Source: Firmicutes bacterium HGW-Firmicutes-9
Lineage (GTDB): Bacteria; Bacillota; Clostridia; Christensenellales; CAG-138
Assembly (NCBI GenBank): GCA_002841395.1
Contig: PGZM01000002.1
Coordinates: 442,201-506,200, forward strand
Direction of reading: 5' to 3'
DNA length: 64,000 nucleotides
The notes beneath the pieces are model-generated. The model was not told where the DNA came from and did no database searches. It saw only the letters and a list, made by a program, of their open reading frames with translations. Positions 42,686-51,197 of this stretch are shown piece by piece. The position numbers and the translations under genes are program-made. Each line of letters begins with the position of its first letter. Within the stretch, counting starts at the first letter, position 1.

Positions 42686-43489
42686 TTATACGTTCCCTTT
42701 TGCCTCGACTGCCGCTTGCATGATTGCCTTTGGCGTCGTGTCAGGATCATCCACGCGAACAAAGGGTTTGCCTTCCGGTAGGAATTGTTCGCGCTGCGCC
42801 GCGGGAAGCTTCTCGAAGACCACAGCATCGTCGACCGCAATGACGCGCGCCATGATGCCCTGCACGGAGAGCATGTCCCCTGCTTTTTTGATCAACTCGG
42901 CGTTTGCTCGTGCGGCGATCAGTATGACATCCGGCCCGTGCTTCGGCTCACGTAGAATTTCTGCGCAAGAGGGTACGACCGTCGTCTCTTTTTCAAACAG
43001 TTTGGTCTTCTGGAGCATCAGACCGAGCGCTGTCGCAACAATCGCACCAACGAGGCACTGCATTGTGTTGAACAAGATATTCGGAACTGCGCTCGCCATA
43101 CCATAGAGCAACACTTCATAGAAGAAATATCCCGCGGGAACGATCAGCGCGGCAGGATAGAGCGCCGCAAAGCGAATCTTTTTCTGCGTTCTGGCAAACA
43201 GCACACCTGCAACCAGCGCGACAAGGCCTTTGATGATAAATGTTGCCGGCGCGTACACGGTATAGCCGAGCAGCACATCCGCCAGTGCGGAAGCGGCACC
43301 CGCGCAGAGCGCGCCCCAGCCGCCGCCGAGCATCATGCCGGCGAGTAGTACGCCCACGTCGCCAAGATTGATATAGCCCAAGCCACCCGGCATCGGTAAC
43401 GAAACGAGCGTTGTGAGCAGCACGATTGCCGCGGCAAGTACGCCGGCTGTCGTGAGCCTGCGGATGGATTGCGCCTGTTTGGTCTGCAT
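42686..43489 (-). CDS. ECF transporter S component fused to a transketolase C-terminal-like module
   Basis: 267 residues from ATG 43489 (GGAGG upstream). Residues 1-160 are a vitamin-type ECF S component with about six membrane helices; NLGDVGVLLAGMMLGGGWGA, SALADVLLGY and APATFIIKGL are typical of the family. Residues about 180-250 (DVILIAARANAELIKKAG, ARVIAVDDAVVFEKLPAAQR, FLPEGKPFVRVDD) align well with the start of the transketolase C-terminal domain, but the domain ends early. This hints at a thiamine-related or pyridoxine-like substrate and is unusual. No EcfA/EcfT genes are nearby, so it would use a shared energising module. Confidence 0.8.
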   Translation of the reverse strand: MQTKQAQSIRRLTTAGVLAAAIVLLTTLVSLPMPGGLGYINLGDVGVLLAGMMLGGGWGALCAGAASALADVLLGYTVYAPATFIIKGLVALVAGVLFARTQKKIRFAALYPAALIVPAGYFFYEVLLYGMASAVPNILFNTMQCLVGAIVATALGLMLQKTKLFEKETTVVPSCAEILREPKHGPDVILIAARANAELIKKAGDMLSVQGIMARVIAVDDAVVFEKLPAAQREQFLPEGKPFVRVDDPDTTPKAIMQAAVEAKGNV

Positions 43490-43653
43490 GGTATTCCTCC
43501 GAAATATCAATCCGGCGAGATCTGAAGCCAATATGTTCTACGCGCCGAACTTATAAATTCGTTCTCAGAACACTTTGAATCGTTCGTAACTCTGAAAACA
43601 GTCTCTATTATATACATTGCGCCTGAAAAATCAACTTCATGCGCATAGGTGTT

Positions 43654-44637
43654 TCACTGTTGGACAACAGGTTCTTCCTGCGAAACACTCCCTTGTACCA
43701 AATTTAATTGTACTTCCTGCTCGATTGCCGAGGCTGCATCCGCGGCTGCAACGGCTCTGTTGTTGCGCACGCTCAGCATAACGCCGAAGATAACGATCGC
43801 GCCGCCGACGAACTTGCGAAGCGTAACCTGCTCGCCCAGCAGCAGCCAGGAGAAGAACACGCCGAAGATCGGTACGAGGTTGAGCATCGAGGTTACCGTA
43901 CTCGGCGCCATCGATTTTAAGCCGTGATTGTAGAGCAAAAACGCGATGACGGAACAGAACACGCCGAGGAACATCATCATTGAAAACGAGATCAACGTCG
44001 GTGCCTGCCACTGTGCGCGCTCAATCAGCGCCAGCGGCAGCATGAATATCGTGCCAAACAACGTGGTGTAAAACAGCAGCGTAACTGGCGGGTAACGATT
44101 GACGACTTTCTTGGTCATGAAGTTATAGACCGCCCAAACGACGCCTGCGATGATCAACAGGAGTATACCGAGCAATTCGCCCTCGACGCGAGCGTCAGAC
44201 TTCACATAAGAAAGAATCACAACGCCTGCGATCGCGATCAGGATCGCAACGATCTTGACTACGCTGAGTTTAGTCTTGTAGATCAGGCTCTCCATCAAGA
44301 GCGTGATGATCGGGTATGACGCGATGATCAGCGTTGCGCTGGAAGCAGACGTCCACTGCATCGCAATATTTTGCAGCACAGCGTAGAGCATGATGCCCGT
44401 TAGTCCGCAAACAACGACCGTAAAGATGTCTTTTTTCTCCAGTTTGACCCGGTTTTTCGGGAGCAGCGCCAGTGCGCCGAGAATCAAGGTCGCGACGATA
44501 AACCGCACCACTGCAAGCGTGATCGGCGGATAGGTTGTGTACGCAAATTTGATGGCGACGAACGACGAGCTCCAGAGAATGAGTGCGCCGAGTACGGAGA
44601 CGATAGAAAGCGCATTGGGTCGATTTTGCTGTGACAC
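43654..44637 (-). CDS. DMT-superfamily (EamA) transporter
   Basis: 327 residues starting at GTG 44637 (GGGGAA 7 bases upstream). Ten hydrophobic segments in two EamA repeats: ILWSSSFVAIKFAYTTYPP opens repeat 1 and GVVWAVYNFMTKKVVNRYPP repeat 2. Probable metabolite/amino-acid exporter; substrate unknown. A clear promoter lies about 65 bases upstream, so it is a single-gene unit. Confidence 0.88.
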   Translation of the reverse strand: MSQQNRPNALSIVSVLGALILWSSSFVAIKFAYTTYPPITLAVVRFIVATLILGALALLPKNRVKLEKKDIFTVVVCGLTGIMLYAVLQNIAMQWTSASSATLIIASYPIITLLMESLIYKTKLSVVKIVAILIAIAGVVILSYVKSDARVEGELLGILLLIIAGVVWAVYNFMTKKVVNRYPPVTLLFYTTLFGTIFMLPLALIERAQWQAPTLISFSMMMFLGVFCSVIAFLLYNHGLKSMAPSTVTSMLNLVPIFGVFFSWLLLGEQVTLRKFVGGAIVIFGVMLSVRNNRAVAAADAASAIEQEVQLNLVQGSVSQEEPVVQQ

Positions 44638-44701
44638 AGTTGTGTTCCCCTAACATTGATTTCCCGGGTCAAGGCGCCGCAAATACTGCGACGGTCAGAT
44701 T

Positions 44702-44730
44702 AACATATTCCTTTTCCATCGGATTGTCAA
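44702..44730 (-). promoter_or_regulatory. Promoter of the DMT transporter gene
   Basis: Minus strand TTGACA (44725-44730), 17-base spacer, TATGTT (44702-44707). Confidence 0.6.
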
Positions 44731-44934
44731 GAATTGTATATGATATATGTAAGCGCGTCTTGTATGATATTGCTGTTTTACAAGTTTCGTTCGCGAGTGC
44801 TTTTTCTGCTGACTCATTTTACTATAGTTGTAATCTGATATCTTCCACTGATTAGAATTTCAACCGATGTGTTATAAGCATCTTGATAATATTGGGGGAT
44901 TTTCAATTAAAAATCGTAAGCATTGATAAAACAA

Positions 44935-44963
44935 AACCCGGCAACCGTAATGGTCGCCGGGTT
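44935..44963 (-). terminator. Terminator after the membrane alpha/beta hydrolase gene
   Basis: Stem AACCCGGC/GCCGGGTT with inner ACC/GGT pairs, followed by TTTTGTTTT on the minus strand. Confidence 0.85.
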
Positions 44964-45020
44964 GATTGTGAATGTTGCTAATGCACAATTCATTAATCTT
45001 TGCTGTTCAGCCGTGTGTGT

Positions 45021-46859
45021 TTAGAGCCACGTCAATGTGTTTGTGCAGGCAATCAGCGTCACAAGTACGCCGTTGATGATGCCCGGCAGATAAGGATTGC
45101 CCGTCACACGATAAATCTTGCGCGACAAGATGACCGAAACCGGCAGATAGACCACCACCGGGAAGAGCCAAACAATCTGCATATGCCCGTTTTCAAACGC
45201 CATATACCCCGTGCTACGGAACGTTGCATATTGAATCACGAGCAACAGTATCGGCGGAATCGCACTAAACGCGGCAAGCACTGCCGTATTGATCCATTTA
45301 CCCTTTCCGTTTTTCGCACCAAGTGTATTGAAGTTGAACGCGTTTGTCGCAACGGAAGATGCAACATAGTAGATCAAGAACAGTGGCAGATACGGAAACA
45401 CCGCGGTATATAGATTGCCAGCATCGAACGCTTTGACGGCAAGAACCCAAATACGGAAATCCACCTTGAAGAAGTAATCCGCAAAAAACACGCAGGTATA
45501 GGAAACAGCGACGACGATTGCGGCAAGCAGAAGTGTCTTACCCCATGCGCCCCAATTCATCCGGATTCCTCTGGATTCCGCCGAAATCCCATTCTTCTTC
45601 ATATGTAAATAGTAACTTGCGAGCATCAAGAGGATTGCGAATATGCCGGTAATAGCAGCCCAGCACCCGATGCCCCAGGGAGAGCTTTGAGCCCACGGAG
45701 TTTTTGCCATAGTGAAGGAACCGACATTGTTCAGAATTGGCAGATACGTAAGCGCTCCAAATGCTGCAGCGAGCACGAGACTACCCCAGAACCAGAGTTT
45801 TCCACCCTTTGCAAACTCTGCAGCGACGACCGGCTCTTTCCTGCGCAGTGAAGAGAAGAACGGTGTGAACGACATAAGGTTTGCAAAGTTCACTACAAAC
45901 ATCGCAAAGCCGATGAGTCCGAGCAGGTTAAATGCAGCTTTCCACTGCCATACCTGATTAGTTGCTGCAATTGGGTTCGGAGCGCCCAATGCTTGATCAA
46001 AGAACTCTATTGTAGCTACGGTCGATCGTTGGCTGAAATGCGACCAAGGGTGAATGATGTTCGGATTGTAGATCACGCGCATCGCTTCCTGGCTATCGAT
46101 GGTCTTGGTGTAAACATTTCCCTGTTCACGCAGATCCTTTCCGGCAGGATCGGTTCCAAAGTAAAGGAACGACTGTGCGTTGGAGTTTTTCAAAAAGTCT
46201 CGCGGCGACGTCGTGTCTCCATTGGCATCGGTCTGGCGCATGAAAAACTCGTCATATTGCGCCGCAACAATACCCGCATCGCGGTTCCCGTAAATGTCGG
46301 TATATGCGCCGGAAGCTTCGTCGACATAGGTTGCATCCGCACAGTTGAGCAACACAGCTGCGATCAGACGTGTCGGCATAGCGTTATCGATGGCGATTGC
46401 TACATTGCTCGACATGCCACCGAGCGAGTGCCCAGTGATGCCGATTCTTGACGTGTCAACATAACTCAGCGTGGAGACCATCTTGACCGCTTCATACATG
46501 CCGGTCAAAATTCCGCCGATGTTCGCGACGCTCTCAGAGTGACCGTGCGAATACATGTCCATTGAAAGTACAACAAACCCGCGACGGGAAAGTTCGACAA
46601 AATTCAAGTCCTGCATTTCACGGTTGTTGAACATACCGTGGCTGACGATGACCGCAGGCGCTTTGTTTTCGGCAGAAACGCCATCCGGAACGAACAGTAA
46701 CCCGCTCATCTGTATGCCGGCTGTCGTTTCCCAGCGGAGATCCTTCACTGTTACTTTGCCGCCCGATGTCTGCACGATAGATGCTGCAACCATGCTCACG
46801 AGCATCAGCACCAGCGCAATACACAACCAAACTTTTGCCTTTTTCTTAGCGTTTTCCAC
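45021..46859 (-). CDS. Membrane protein with extracytoplasmic alpha/beta hydrolase domain
   Basis: 612 residues. A first membrane helix (about 9-30), an alpha/beta hydrolase domain (about 45-290) with VIVSHGMFNN (oxyanion region), SMDMYSHGHSES, and the nucleophile elbow GITGHSLGGMSSN, then about eight membrane helices to the C-terminus. The order of Ser in GHSLGG is preserved; a candidate acid and His lie in NIIHPWSHFS. Substrate unknown; a lipid or ester is a guess. Transcribed divergently from a MarR-like gene, with 536 bases between them. Confidence 0.8.
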   Translation of the reverse strand: MENAKKKAKVWLCIALVLMLVSMVAASIVQTSGGKVTVKDLRWETTAGIQMSGLLFVPDGVSAENKAPAVIVSHGMFNNREMQDLNFVELSRRGFVVLSMDMYSHGHSESVANIGGILTGMYEAVKMVSTLSYVDTSRIGITGHSLGGMSSNVAIAIDNAMPTRLIAAVLLNCADATYVDEASGAYTDIYGNRDAGIVAAQYDEFFMRQTDANGDTTSPRDFLKNSNAQSFLYFGTDPAGKDLREQGNVYTKTIDSQEAMRVIYNPNIIHPWSHFSQRSTVATIEFFDQALGAPNPIAATNQVWQWKAAFNLLGLIGFAMFVVNFANLMSFTPFFSSLRRKEPVVAAEFAKGGKLWFWGSLVLAAAFGALTYLPILNNVGSFTMAKTPWAQSSPWGIGCWAAITGIFAILLMLASYYLHMKKNGISAESRGIRMNWGAWGKTLLLAAIVVAVSYTCVFFADYFFKVDFRIWVLAVKAFDAGNLYTAVFPYLPLFLIYYVASSVATNAFNFNTLGAKNGKGKWINTAVLAAFSAIPPILLLVIQYATFRSTGYMAFENGHMQIVWLFPVVVYLPVSVILSRKIYRVTGNPYLPGIINGVLVTLIACTNTLTWL

Positions 46860-47395
46860 TTGTTTCTCTCCTCTTTTTAATTTTTTAATCTGAGAACCGC
46901 GTCAATGATTAGAATTCCCCCTCCTTCTTATCTTTCTCTTACGAAACAAATCCGTCCTCGACACCAAAAACCACTCAAATCTGCGCAAAAACGAATTAAG
47001 GACTAAAATCCTACTGAAGTAAAATCTAGATCTCATGTCGGGATAATTAAGAGAAAATGGATGGTATAACTGCTTGAACTCGGTGATTTCTTCTTGTTGA
47101 ATGAAAAACGTAATTGAATCGGTATTTGAAAGGATGCGTTTCGAGATTTGTTTGATCTCCTACTTGTCTTACACAATATGTTAATAAGATTTAGTCTTCG
47201 TGTCAATATTTTATTCTACGTGTGTTTCTTTTTTGGCATGCATGTTTATTGATGCTCTTGAAATTTCTATGCAATAAGCCAAAAATCAACTATAATATTT
47301 ATAATTGTGGTTATCGAAAAGAACGAAGCGAAAAAGAATTTTGATAATTAAACGTACAAGATCAATATGGGAATCTCATGTGACAGGAGTTAATC
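46860..47395. other. Long AT-rich divergent intergenic region
   Basis: 536 bases between the hydrolase (-) and the MarR-like gene (+). It holds a good minus-strand promoter at 47178-47206, giving a leader of about 310 bases for the hydrolase, and a TATAAT at 47291-47296 for the plus gene. No ORF, riboswitch or repeat that I recognise. Confidence 0.5.
47178..47206 (-). promoter_or_regulatory. Promoter of the membrane hydrolase gene
   Basis: Minus strand TTGACA (47201-47206), 17-base spacer, TAACAT (47178-47183). Confidence 0.5.
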
Positions 47396-47923
47396 ATGAA
47401 ACTGGAGTGGATGGGTGAATATCGGGATATCATCGAGAAGCTGATTCGATTCAGCAACGGATATTCGAGCGTGTTACACAAAAAGCAATATCTGGGAACA
47501 GATATTGCCATATCGTTTGCGCAAATTCAGGTCGTGGAATACATTCTTGAAAACGAAAGCTATATGCAGAACATGTCTAAGATCGCATACCGTCTTGGCA
47601 TCTCTTACAGCACATTTTCAAAACTTGCGAATTCTCTCGTCGAGATGGGTTTGCTGCAAAAGTTTAACATTAGCGGAAACCGCAAGGATATCATCATTCA
47701 AGCCACTGATTACGGCAAGGATCAATACATCAAGTATTCAAAATTCATGAGCGAAATCTGGATTAAACGCATTGCACAGGCTGGTGATGCCATCCCGAAG
47801 GAATATTTGCCGTATGTCGCAGAAATGCTGGATGCGGCCAGCACCGGACCTGACGCAGAAAAATCAGACAAGAAGTTGGTCCCGGTGAAGACCGCTAAGA
47901 AGAAAAATCCTGACACAATCTGA
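47396..47923 (+). CDS. MarR-like winged-helix transcriptional regulator
   Basis: 175 residues; AGGAG precedes the ATG. Helical N-terminus, then a MarR-type winged helix: VVEYILENESYMQNMSKIAYR, recognition helix GISYSTFSKLANSLVEMGLL, wing NISGNRKDIIIQATDYGKDQY. The C-terminus is Lys-rich and probably disordered. No cysteine switch. Divergent from the membrane hydrolase, which is the obvious candidate target; the downstream Imm-5-like gene is 59 bases away on the same strand. Confidence 0.8.
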   Translation: MKLEWMGEYRDIIEKLIRFSNGYSSVLHKKQYLGTDIAISFAQIQVVEYILENESYMQNMSKIAYRLGISYSTFSKLANSLVEMGLLQKFNISGNRKDIIIQATDYGKDQYIKYSKFMSEIWIKRIAQAGDAIPKEYLPYVAEMLDAASTGPDAEKSDKKLVPVKTAKKKNPDTI

Positions 47924-47982
47924 TTCAACACAACAAAACCATTTCAAAATAAGTGTAACCCGTTTCCCCGGGAGAACGAACG

Positions 47983-48525
47983 ATGAAGAGATTGCGAAAA
48001 ACACTCGGCAACTTCGATGATCCGGAGATTCTCTCCCTCACGCGGCTTGCCGAAACGCAGAGCAAGCGCACGCTGTGCATTTGGAGCATTCAATTTGCGC
48101 AGGAGCATCTCCTGCCGATCTATGAGCGGTCTTTTCCAGACGATCCCCGTCCGTGCAACGCACTGATCAACTCACGCGGGTGGCTGGAAGGGCACGTAAA
48201 GTATATCGATGCAAAAGAAACGAACAACGGTACGCACAATGCCGCGACAGAAGCGGTGGGCAACCCCGCCGCACAAGCAGCGGCTAGAGCCATTGCGCAC
48301 GCATCGCTGACCATCCATGTTTCTGCGCACTGCATGGGTATCGCGTTCTACGGCGCGGCGGCGATAGCCTATAACAAGCTGGGTCTCAACGCAACTCTGG
48401 AAGAGTATCTCTTTGTTGCACGGCAGGTATGGGTTGATTTAGAAACTGAACTGCGAAATATCGCAGTCGAATGTGACCCGAATCCTGCCAATCTCAACTG
48501 GGAGTTTTGGAGTAGTCGAATTTAA
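47983..48525 (+). CDS. Putative immunity protein, Imm-5 type
   Basis: 180 residues; GGGAG precedes the ATG. Recognised by RPCNALINSRGWLEGH (near residue 48), NPAAQAAARAIAHASLTIH and HCMGIAFYGAAAIAYNKLG, which are the conserved blocks of the Imm-5 immunity family. Such proteins protect against polymorphic toxins. No toxin gene is adjacent, so it is either an orphan immunity gene or has another role. Confidence 0.7.
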   Translation: MKRLRKTLGNFDDPEILSLTRLAETQSKRTLCIWSIQFAQEHLLPIYERSFPDDPRPCNALINSRGWLEGHVKYIDAKETNNGTHNAATEAVGNPAAQAAARAIAHASLTIHVSAHCMGIAFYGAAAIAYNKLGLNATLEEYLFVARQVWVDLETELRNIAVECDPNPANLNWEFWSSRI

Positions 48526-48544
48526 TAAAGTATTTCAAGCAATA

Positions 48545-48572
48545 AAAAGCTCTCCTTTCGGAGAGCTTTTTA
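48545..48572. terminator. Bidirectional terminator between the Imm-5-like and GGGtGRT genes
   Basis: Stem AAAAGCTCTCC/GGAGAGCTTTT with a TTTC loop and A/T flanks; serves both converging genes. Confidence 0.9.
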
Positions 48573-48582
48573 TTTGATTAGC

Positions 48583-49578
48583 TTACTTCGCCTGTGCGAT
48601 GGCAACCGCGACGGCGACCGTTGCGCCGACCATCGGGTTGTTGCCCATGCCGATGAGACCCATCATCTCGACGTGCGCCGGAACGGACGAGGAGCCCGCG
48701 AACTGCGCGTCGGAGTGCATACGGCCCATTGTATCGGTCATGCCGTAGGAAGCAGGGCCTGCCGCCATGTTGTCCGGATGCAGGGTGCGGCCCGTGCCGC
48801 CGCCGCTCGCCACGGAGAAATACTTCTTGCCGTGCTCGATGCACCATTTTTTGTAGGTGCCCGCGACCGGATGTTGGAAGCGCGTCGGGTTCGTGGAGTT
48901 ACCCGTGATGGAAACATCCACGTTCTCGTGACGCATGATGGCGACGCCTTCATTCACGTCGTCCGCGCCGTAGCAGCGAACCTTCGCACGATCGCCGTCA
49001 GAGAACGACTTCGTCTTCGTGATCTCCAGCTTGCCGGTGTAGTAATCATATTCCGTCTCAAGGTAGGTAAAACCGTTGATGCGGGAGATGACATACGCTG
49101 CGTCCTTGCCAAGACCGTTCAGGATAACCTGCAGGGGCTTGGTGCGGACTTTGTTGGCGGTCTTCGCGATGCCGATTGCACCTTCTGCCGCGGCAAAGCT
49201 CTCGTGGCCTGCTAGGAAGCAGAAGCAGTTGGTCTCTTCGCGCAGCAGCATGGCGGCAAGATTGCCGTGGCCAATGCCGACTTCGCGCTGATCCGCGACG
49301 GAACCCGGGATGCAGAACGCCTGCAGGCCAAGGCCGATGGCTTCCGCTGCTTTGTCCGCAGAGGTAGCTCCCGTTTTGATCGCGATCGCTGCGCCGATGG
49401 CATATGCCCAGCAGGCGTTTTCAAACGCGATGGGCTGGATGCCGCGAACGATGCCAAATACGTCGATCCCCTTGGCGTCGCAGATGGCTTTCGCTTCGTC
49501 GATGCCGTTGATGCCGTACTTCGCAAGCTCAGCGTTGATCTTGTCGATTCTTCTTTCGTATCCTTCAAAAATAGCCAT
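48583..49578 (-). CDS. GGGtGRT protein
   Basis: 331 residues, named after the motif SGGGTGRTLHPDN (near residue 258). Other conserved stretches: FEGYERRIDKINAEL, GIVRGIQPIAFENACWAYAIG and MMGLIGMGNNPMVGATVAVAVA. It occurs in anaerobes right after an iron-sulfur scaffold-like gene, as here (10-base gap), and the two probably act together, but the reaction is not known. Well translated-looking ribosome site GGAGG. Confidence 0.88.
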   Translation of the reverse strand: MAIFEGYERRIDKINAELAKYGINGIDEAKAICDAKGIDVFGIVRGIQPIAFENACWAYAIGAAIAIKTGATSADKAAEAIGLGLQAFCIPGSVADQREVGIGHGNLAAMLLREETNCFCFLAGHESFAAAEGAIGIAKTANKVRTKPLQVILNGLGKDAAYVISRINGFTYLETEYDYYTGKLEITKTKSFSDGDRAKVRCYGADDVNEGVAIMRHENVDVSITGNSTNPTRFQHPVAGTYKKWCIEHGKKYFSVASGGGTGRTLHPDNMAAGPASYGMTDTMGRMHSDAQFAGSSSVPAHVEMMGLIGMGNNPMVGATVAVAVAIAQAK

Positions 49579-49588
49579 AGCTGCCTCC

Positions 49589-50281
49589 TTACGCTTTCCG
49601 CGGGTCGATAACCTTGGCGGCCTGGTCGAAACGCCCGTAGGTTCCGATGTTCTTTTCGTATGCTTCCTTCGGATCGACGCCTTTTTTGATCGCGTCCATC
49701 ATCTTGCCGAGGCTTACGAATTTGTAGCCGATGATCTCGCCGCCTTCGTCCAGCGCGATGCCAAGCACATAGCCTTCCGCCATCTCAAGATAGCGCGGGC
49801 CCTTGGCGAGCGTGCCGTACATGGTGCCAACCTGCGAACGGAGGCCCTTACCGAGGTCTTCGAGGCCTGCGCCGATGGGCAGACCGTCTTCGGAAAACGC
49901 GCTCTGCGTGCGGCCATAGACGATCTGCAGGAACAGCTCGCGCATGGCGGTGTTGATCGCGTCGCAAACGAGGTCGCTGTTCAGCGCTTCGAGGATGGTC
50001 TTGCCCGGCAGAATTTCCGCCGCCATTGCTGCGGAATGCGTCATGCCGCTGCAGCCGAGTGTCTCGACGAGCGCTTCTTCGATGATGCCCTTTTTCACGT
50101 TGAGCGTGAGTTTGCAGGCGCCCTGCTGCGGCGCGCACCAGCCAACACCGTGCGTGAGACCGTTGATGTCGGTGATCTGCTTTGCTTTGACCCACTTGCC
50201 CTCTTCGGGGATCGGAGCGGGATCATGCTTTGCGCCCTTTAGGACGCAGGTCATTTCTTCCACTTCACTGGAATAATGCAT
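49589..50281 (-). CDS. Iron-sulfur cluster assembly scaffold-like protein (NifU/IscU-N type)
   Basis: 230 residues from ATG 50281 (AAGGAGG upstream). Contains an IscU-like fold with cysteines in GVGWCAPQQGAC, LGCSGMTHSAAMAAE and SDLVCDA, spaced like the ligands of NifU-type scaffolds but with a long extra C-terminal part (KFVSLGKMMDAIKKGVDPKEAY). First gene of a two-gene operon with the GGGtGRT protein. Function in cofactor or cluster transfer is inference. Confidence 0.85.
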   Translation of the reverse strand: MHYSSEVEEMTCVLKGAKHDPAPIPEEGKWVKAKQITDINGLTHGVGWCAPQQGACKLTLNVKKGIIEEALVETLGCSGMTHSAAMAAEILPGKTILEALNSDLVCDAINTAMRELFLQIVYGRTQSAFSEDGLPIGAGLEDLGKGLRSQVGTMYGTLAKGPRYLEMAEGYVLGIALDEGGEIIGYKFVSLGKMMDAIKKGVDPKEAYEKNIGTYGRFDQAAKVIDPRKA

Positions 50282-50332
50282 GTGTGAAGTTCCTCCTTGT
50301 TTTGCTAAAGAATAACCAAATTCATTCAGGGT

Positions 50333-50361
50333 ACAGTATAACAAAAGCCTTTCGATGTTTC
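50333..50361 (-). promoter_or_regulatory. Promoter of the scaffold-GGGtGRT operon
   Basis: Minus strand TTGAAA (50356-50361), 17-base spacer, TATACT (50333-50338). Confidence 0.65.
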
Positions 50362-50516
50362 AATACGAGATGATCGAATAAACATGCAGTTTCCAGCTGT
50401 TTTTCGGGTATATTTGCGCAATTCGGCAGTGAGCACGCTCTGAGCCGGATCATTTCTCTTTCGGGTGTCTGCCCGACTATGGTATACTGATCACAGCCGT
50501 TTGAATTTGGGGGAAA

Positions 50517-51173
50517 TTGAGATTGCGTTTTGTTTTTGCCGCGTTGCTTGCGCTGGACGCAGCCGTTCAGATCTTTGCGTGTGTCAACAGAAACATGCTG
50601 ATGCTGCGCCGCGTGAGCAAGTGTCTGCTAATGCCGCTGCTCGCCGTGAACTATGTGATGTTTGCAAGCGCACCCTCTTCCCTTGTCATCGCCGCGATCC
50701 TGTTCGGGTTTGCGGGCGATCTTGTTCTGTTGTTCCGTCCGCGCAAATGGGCGTTTCCTGCGGGCATTCTCGCGTTTGCGGCAGGGCATGTGTTCTACAT
50801 CATCAGCTTCGCAAGGCGAATTGTCGTCTCGCCGCCGTGGTATATATTCGCGCTCTGCACAGTCGCCACCATCGCCTGTGCGGCAACATTGACGCACTAT
50901 CTCTGGAAATGCATGCCAAAGAAGCTCAAGCCGCCGAGTTTCCTATATATGGTCATCATTGGCTCCATGGTGTCTACAGCGATCCTGTTTTCGCTCTATG
51001 GCGGCTCGGCGCATCGCTGGCTTGCCGCAGTCGGCGGTCTGCTCTTTGCGATCTCCGATACCACACTGTCGATCGATGCGTTCCATCATCCCGTGCGCTA
51101 CCGCAGCGTGATCGTGATGAGCACCTACATCCTTGCGCAGACGCTGATCGTCTCCGCACTCGCGTTTTCCTGA
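50517..51173 (+). CDS. Lysoplasmalogenase / YhhN-family membrane protein
   Basis: 218 residues from TTG 50517 (a second TTG at 50523 is possible; GGGGG precedes both). About eight membrane helices; FAGDLVLLFRP and AHRWLAAVGGLLFAISDTTLSID (Asp-containing helices) are the YhhN family marks. Family members cleave the vinyl-ether bond of lysoplasmalogens; plasmalogens are common in anaerobic Clostridia. It is 24 bases upstream of rmuC. Confidence 0.85.
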   Translation: MRLRFVFAALLALDAAVQIFACVNRNMLMLRRVSKCLLMPLLAVNYVMFASAPSSLVIAAILFGFAGDLVLLFRPRKWAFPAGILAFAAGHVFYIISFARRIVVSPPWYIFALCTVATIACAATLTHYLWKCMPKKLKPPSFLYMVIIGSMVSTAILFSLYGGSAHRWLAAVGGLLFAISDTTLSIDAFHHPVRYRSVIVMSTYILAQTLIVSALAFS

Positions 51174-51197
51174 GTAATCCCATCGAGGAGGATTTTT

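Larger units (their letters stand above)
44638..45020. other. Intergenic region downstream of the membrane hydrolase
   Basis: 383 bases without a gene. It holds the terminator of the hydrolase gene (44935-44963) and the promoter of the DMT transporter (44702-44730). The AT-rich stretch between them shows nothing I can name. Confidence 0.6.

Noticed and set aside
43490-43640. Possible thiamine (TPP) riboswitch before the ECF-transketolase gene
   Set aside because: A CTGAGA-like piece is present, but the other conserved TPP-riboswitch helices are not found, so the riboswitch is not supported.
50483-50488. TATACT -10 candidate before the YhhN gene
   Set aside because: No matching -35 box at the right distance, so no promoter was called.
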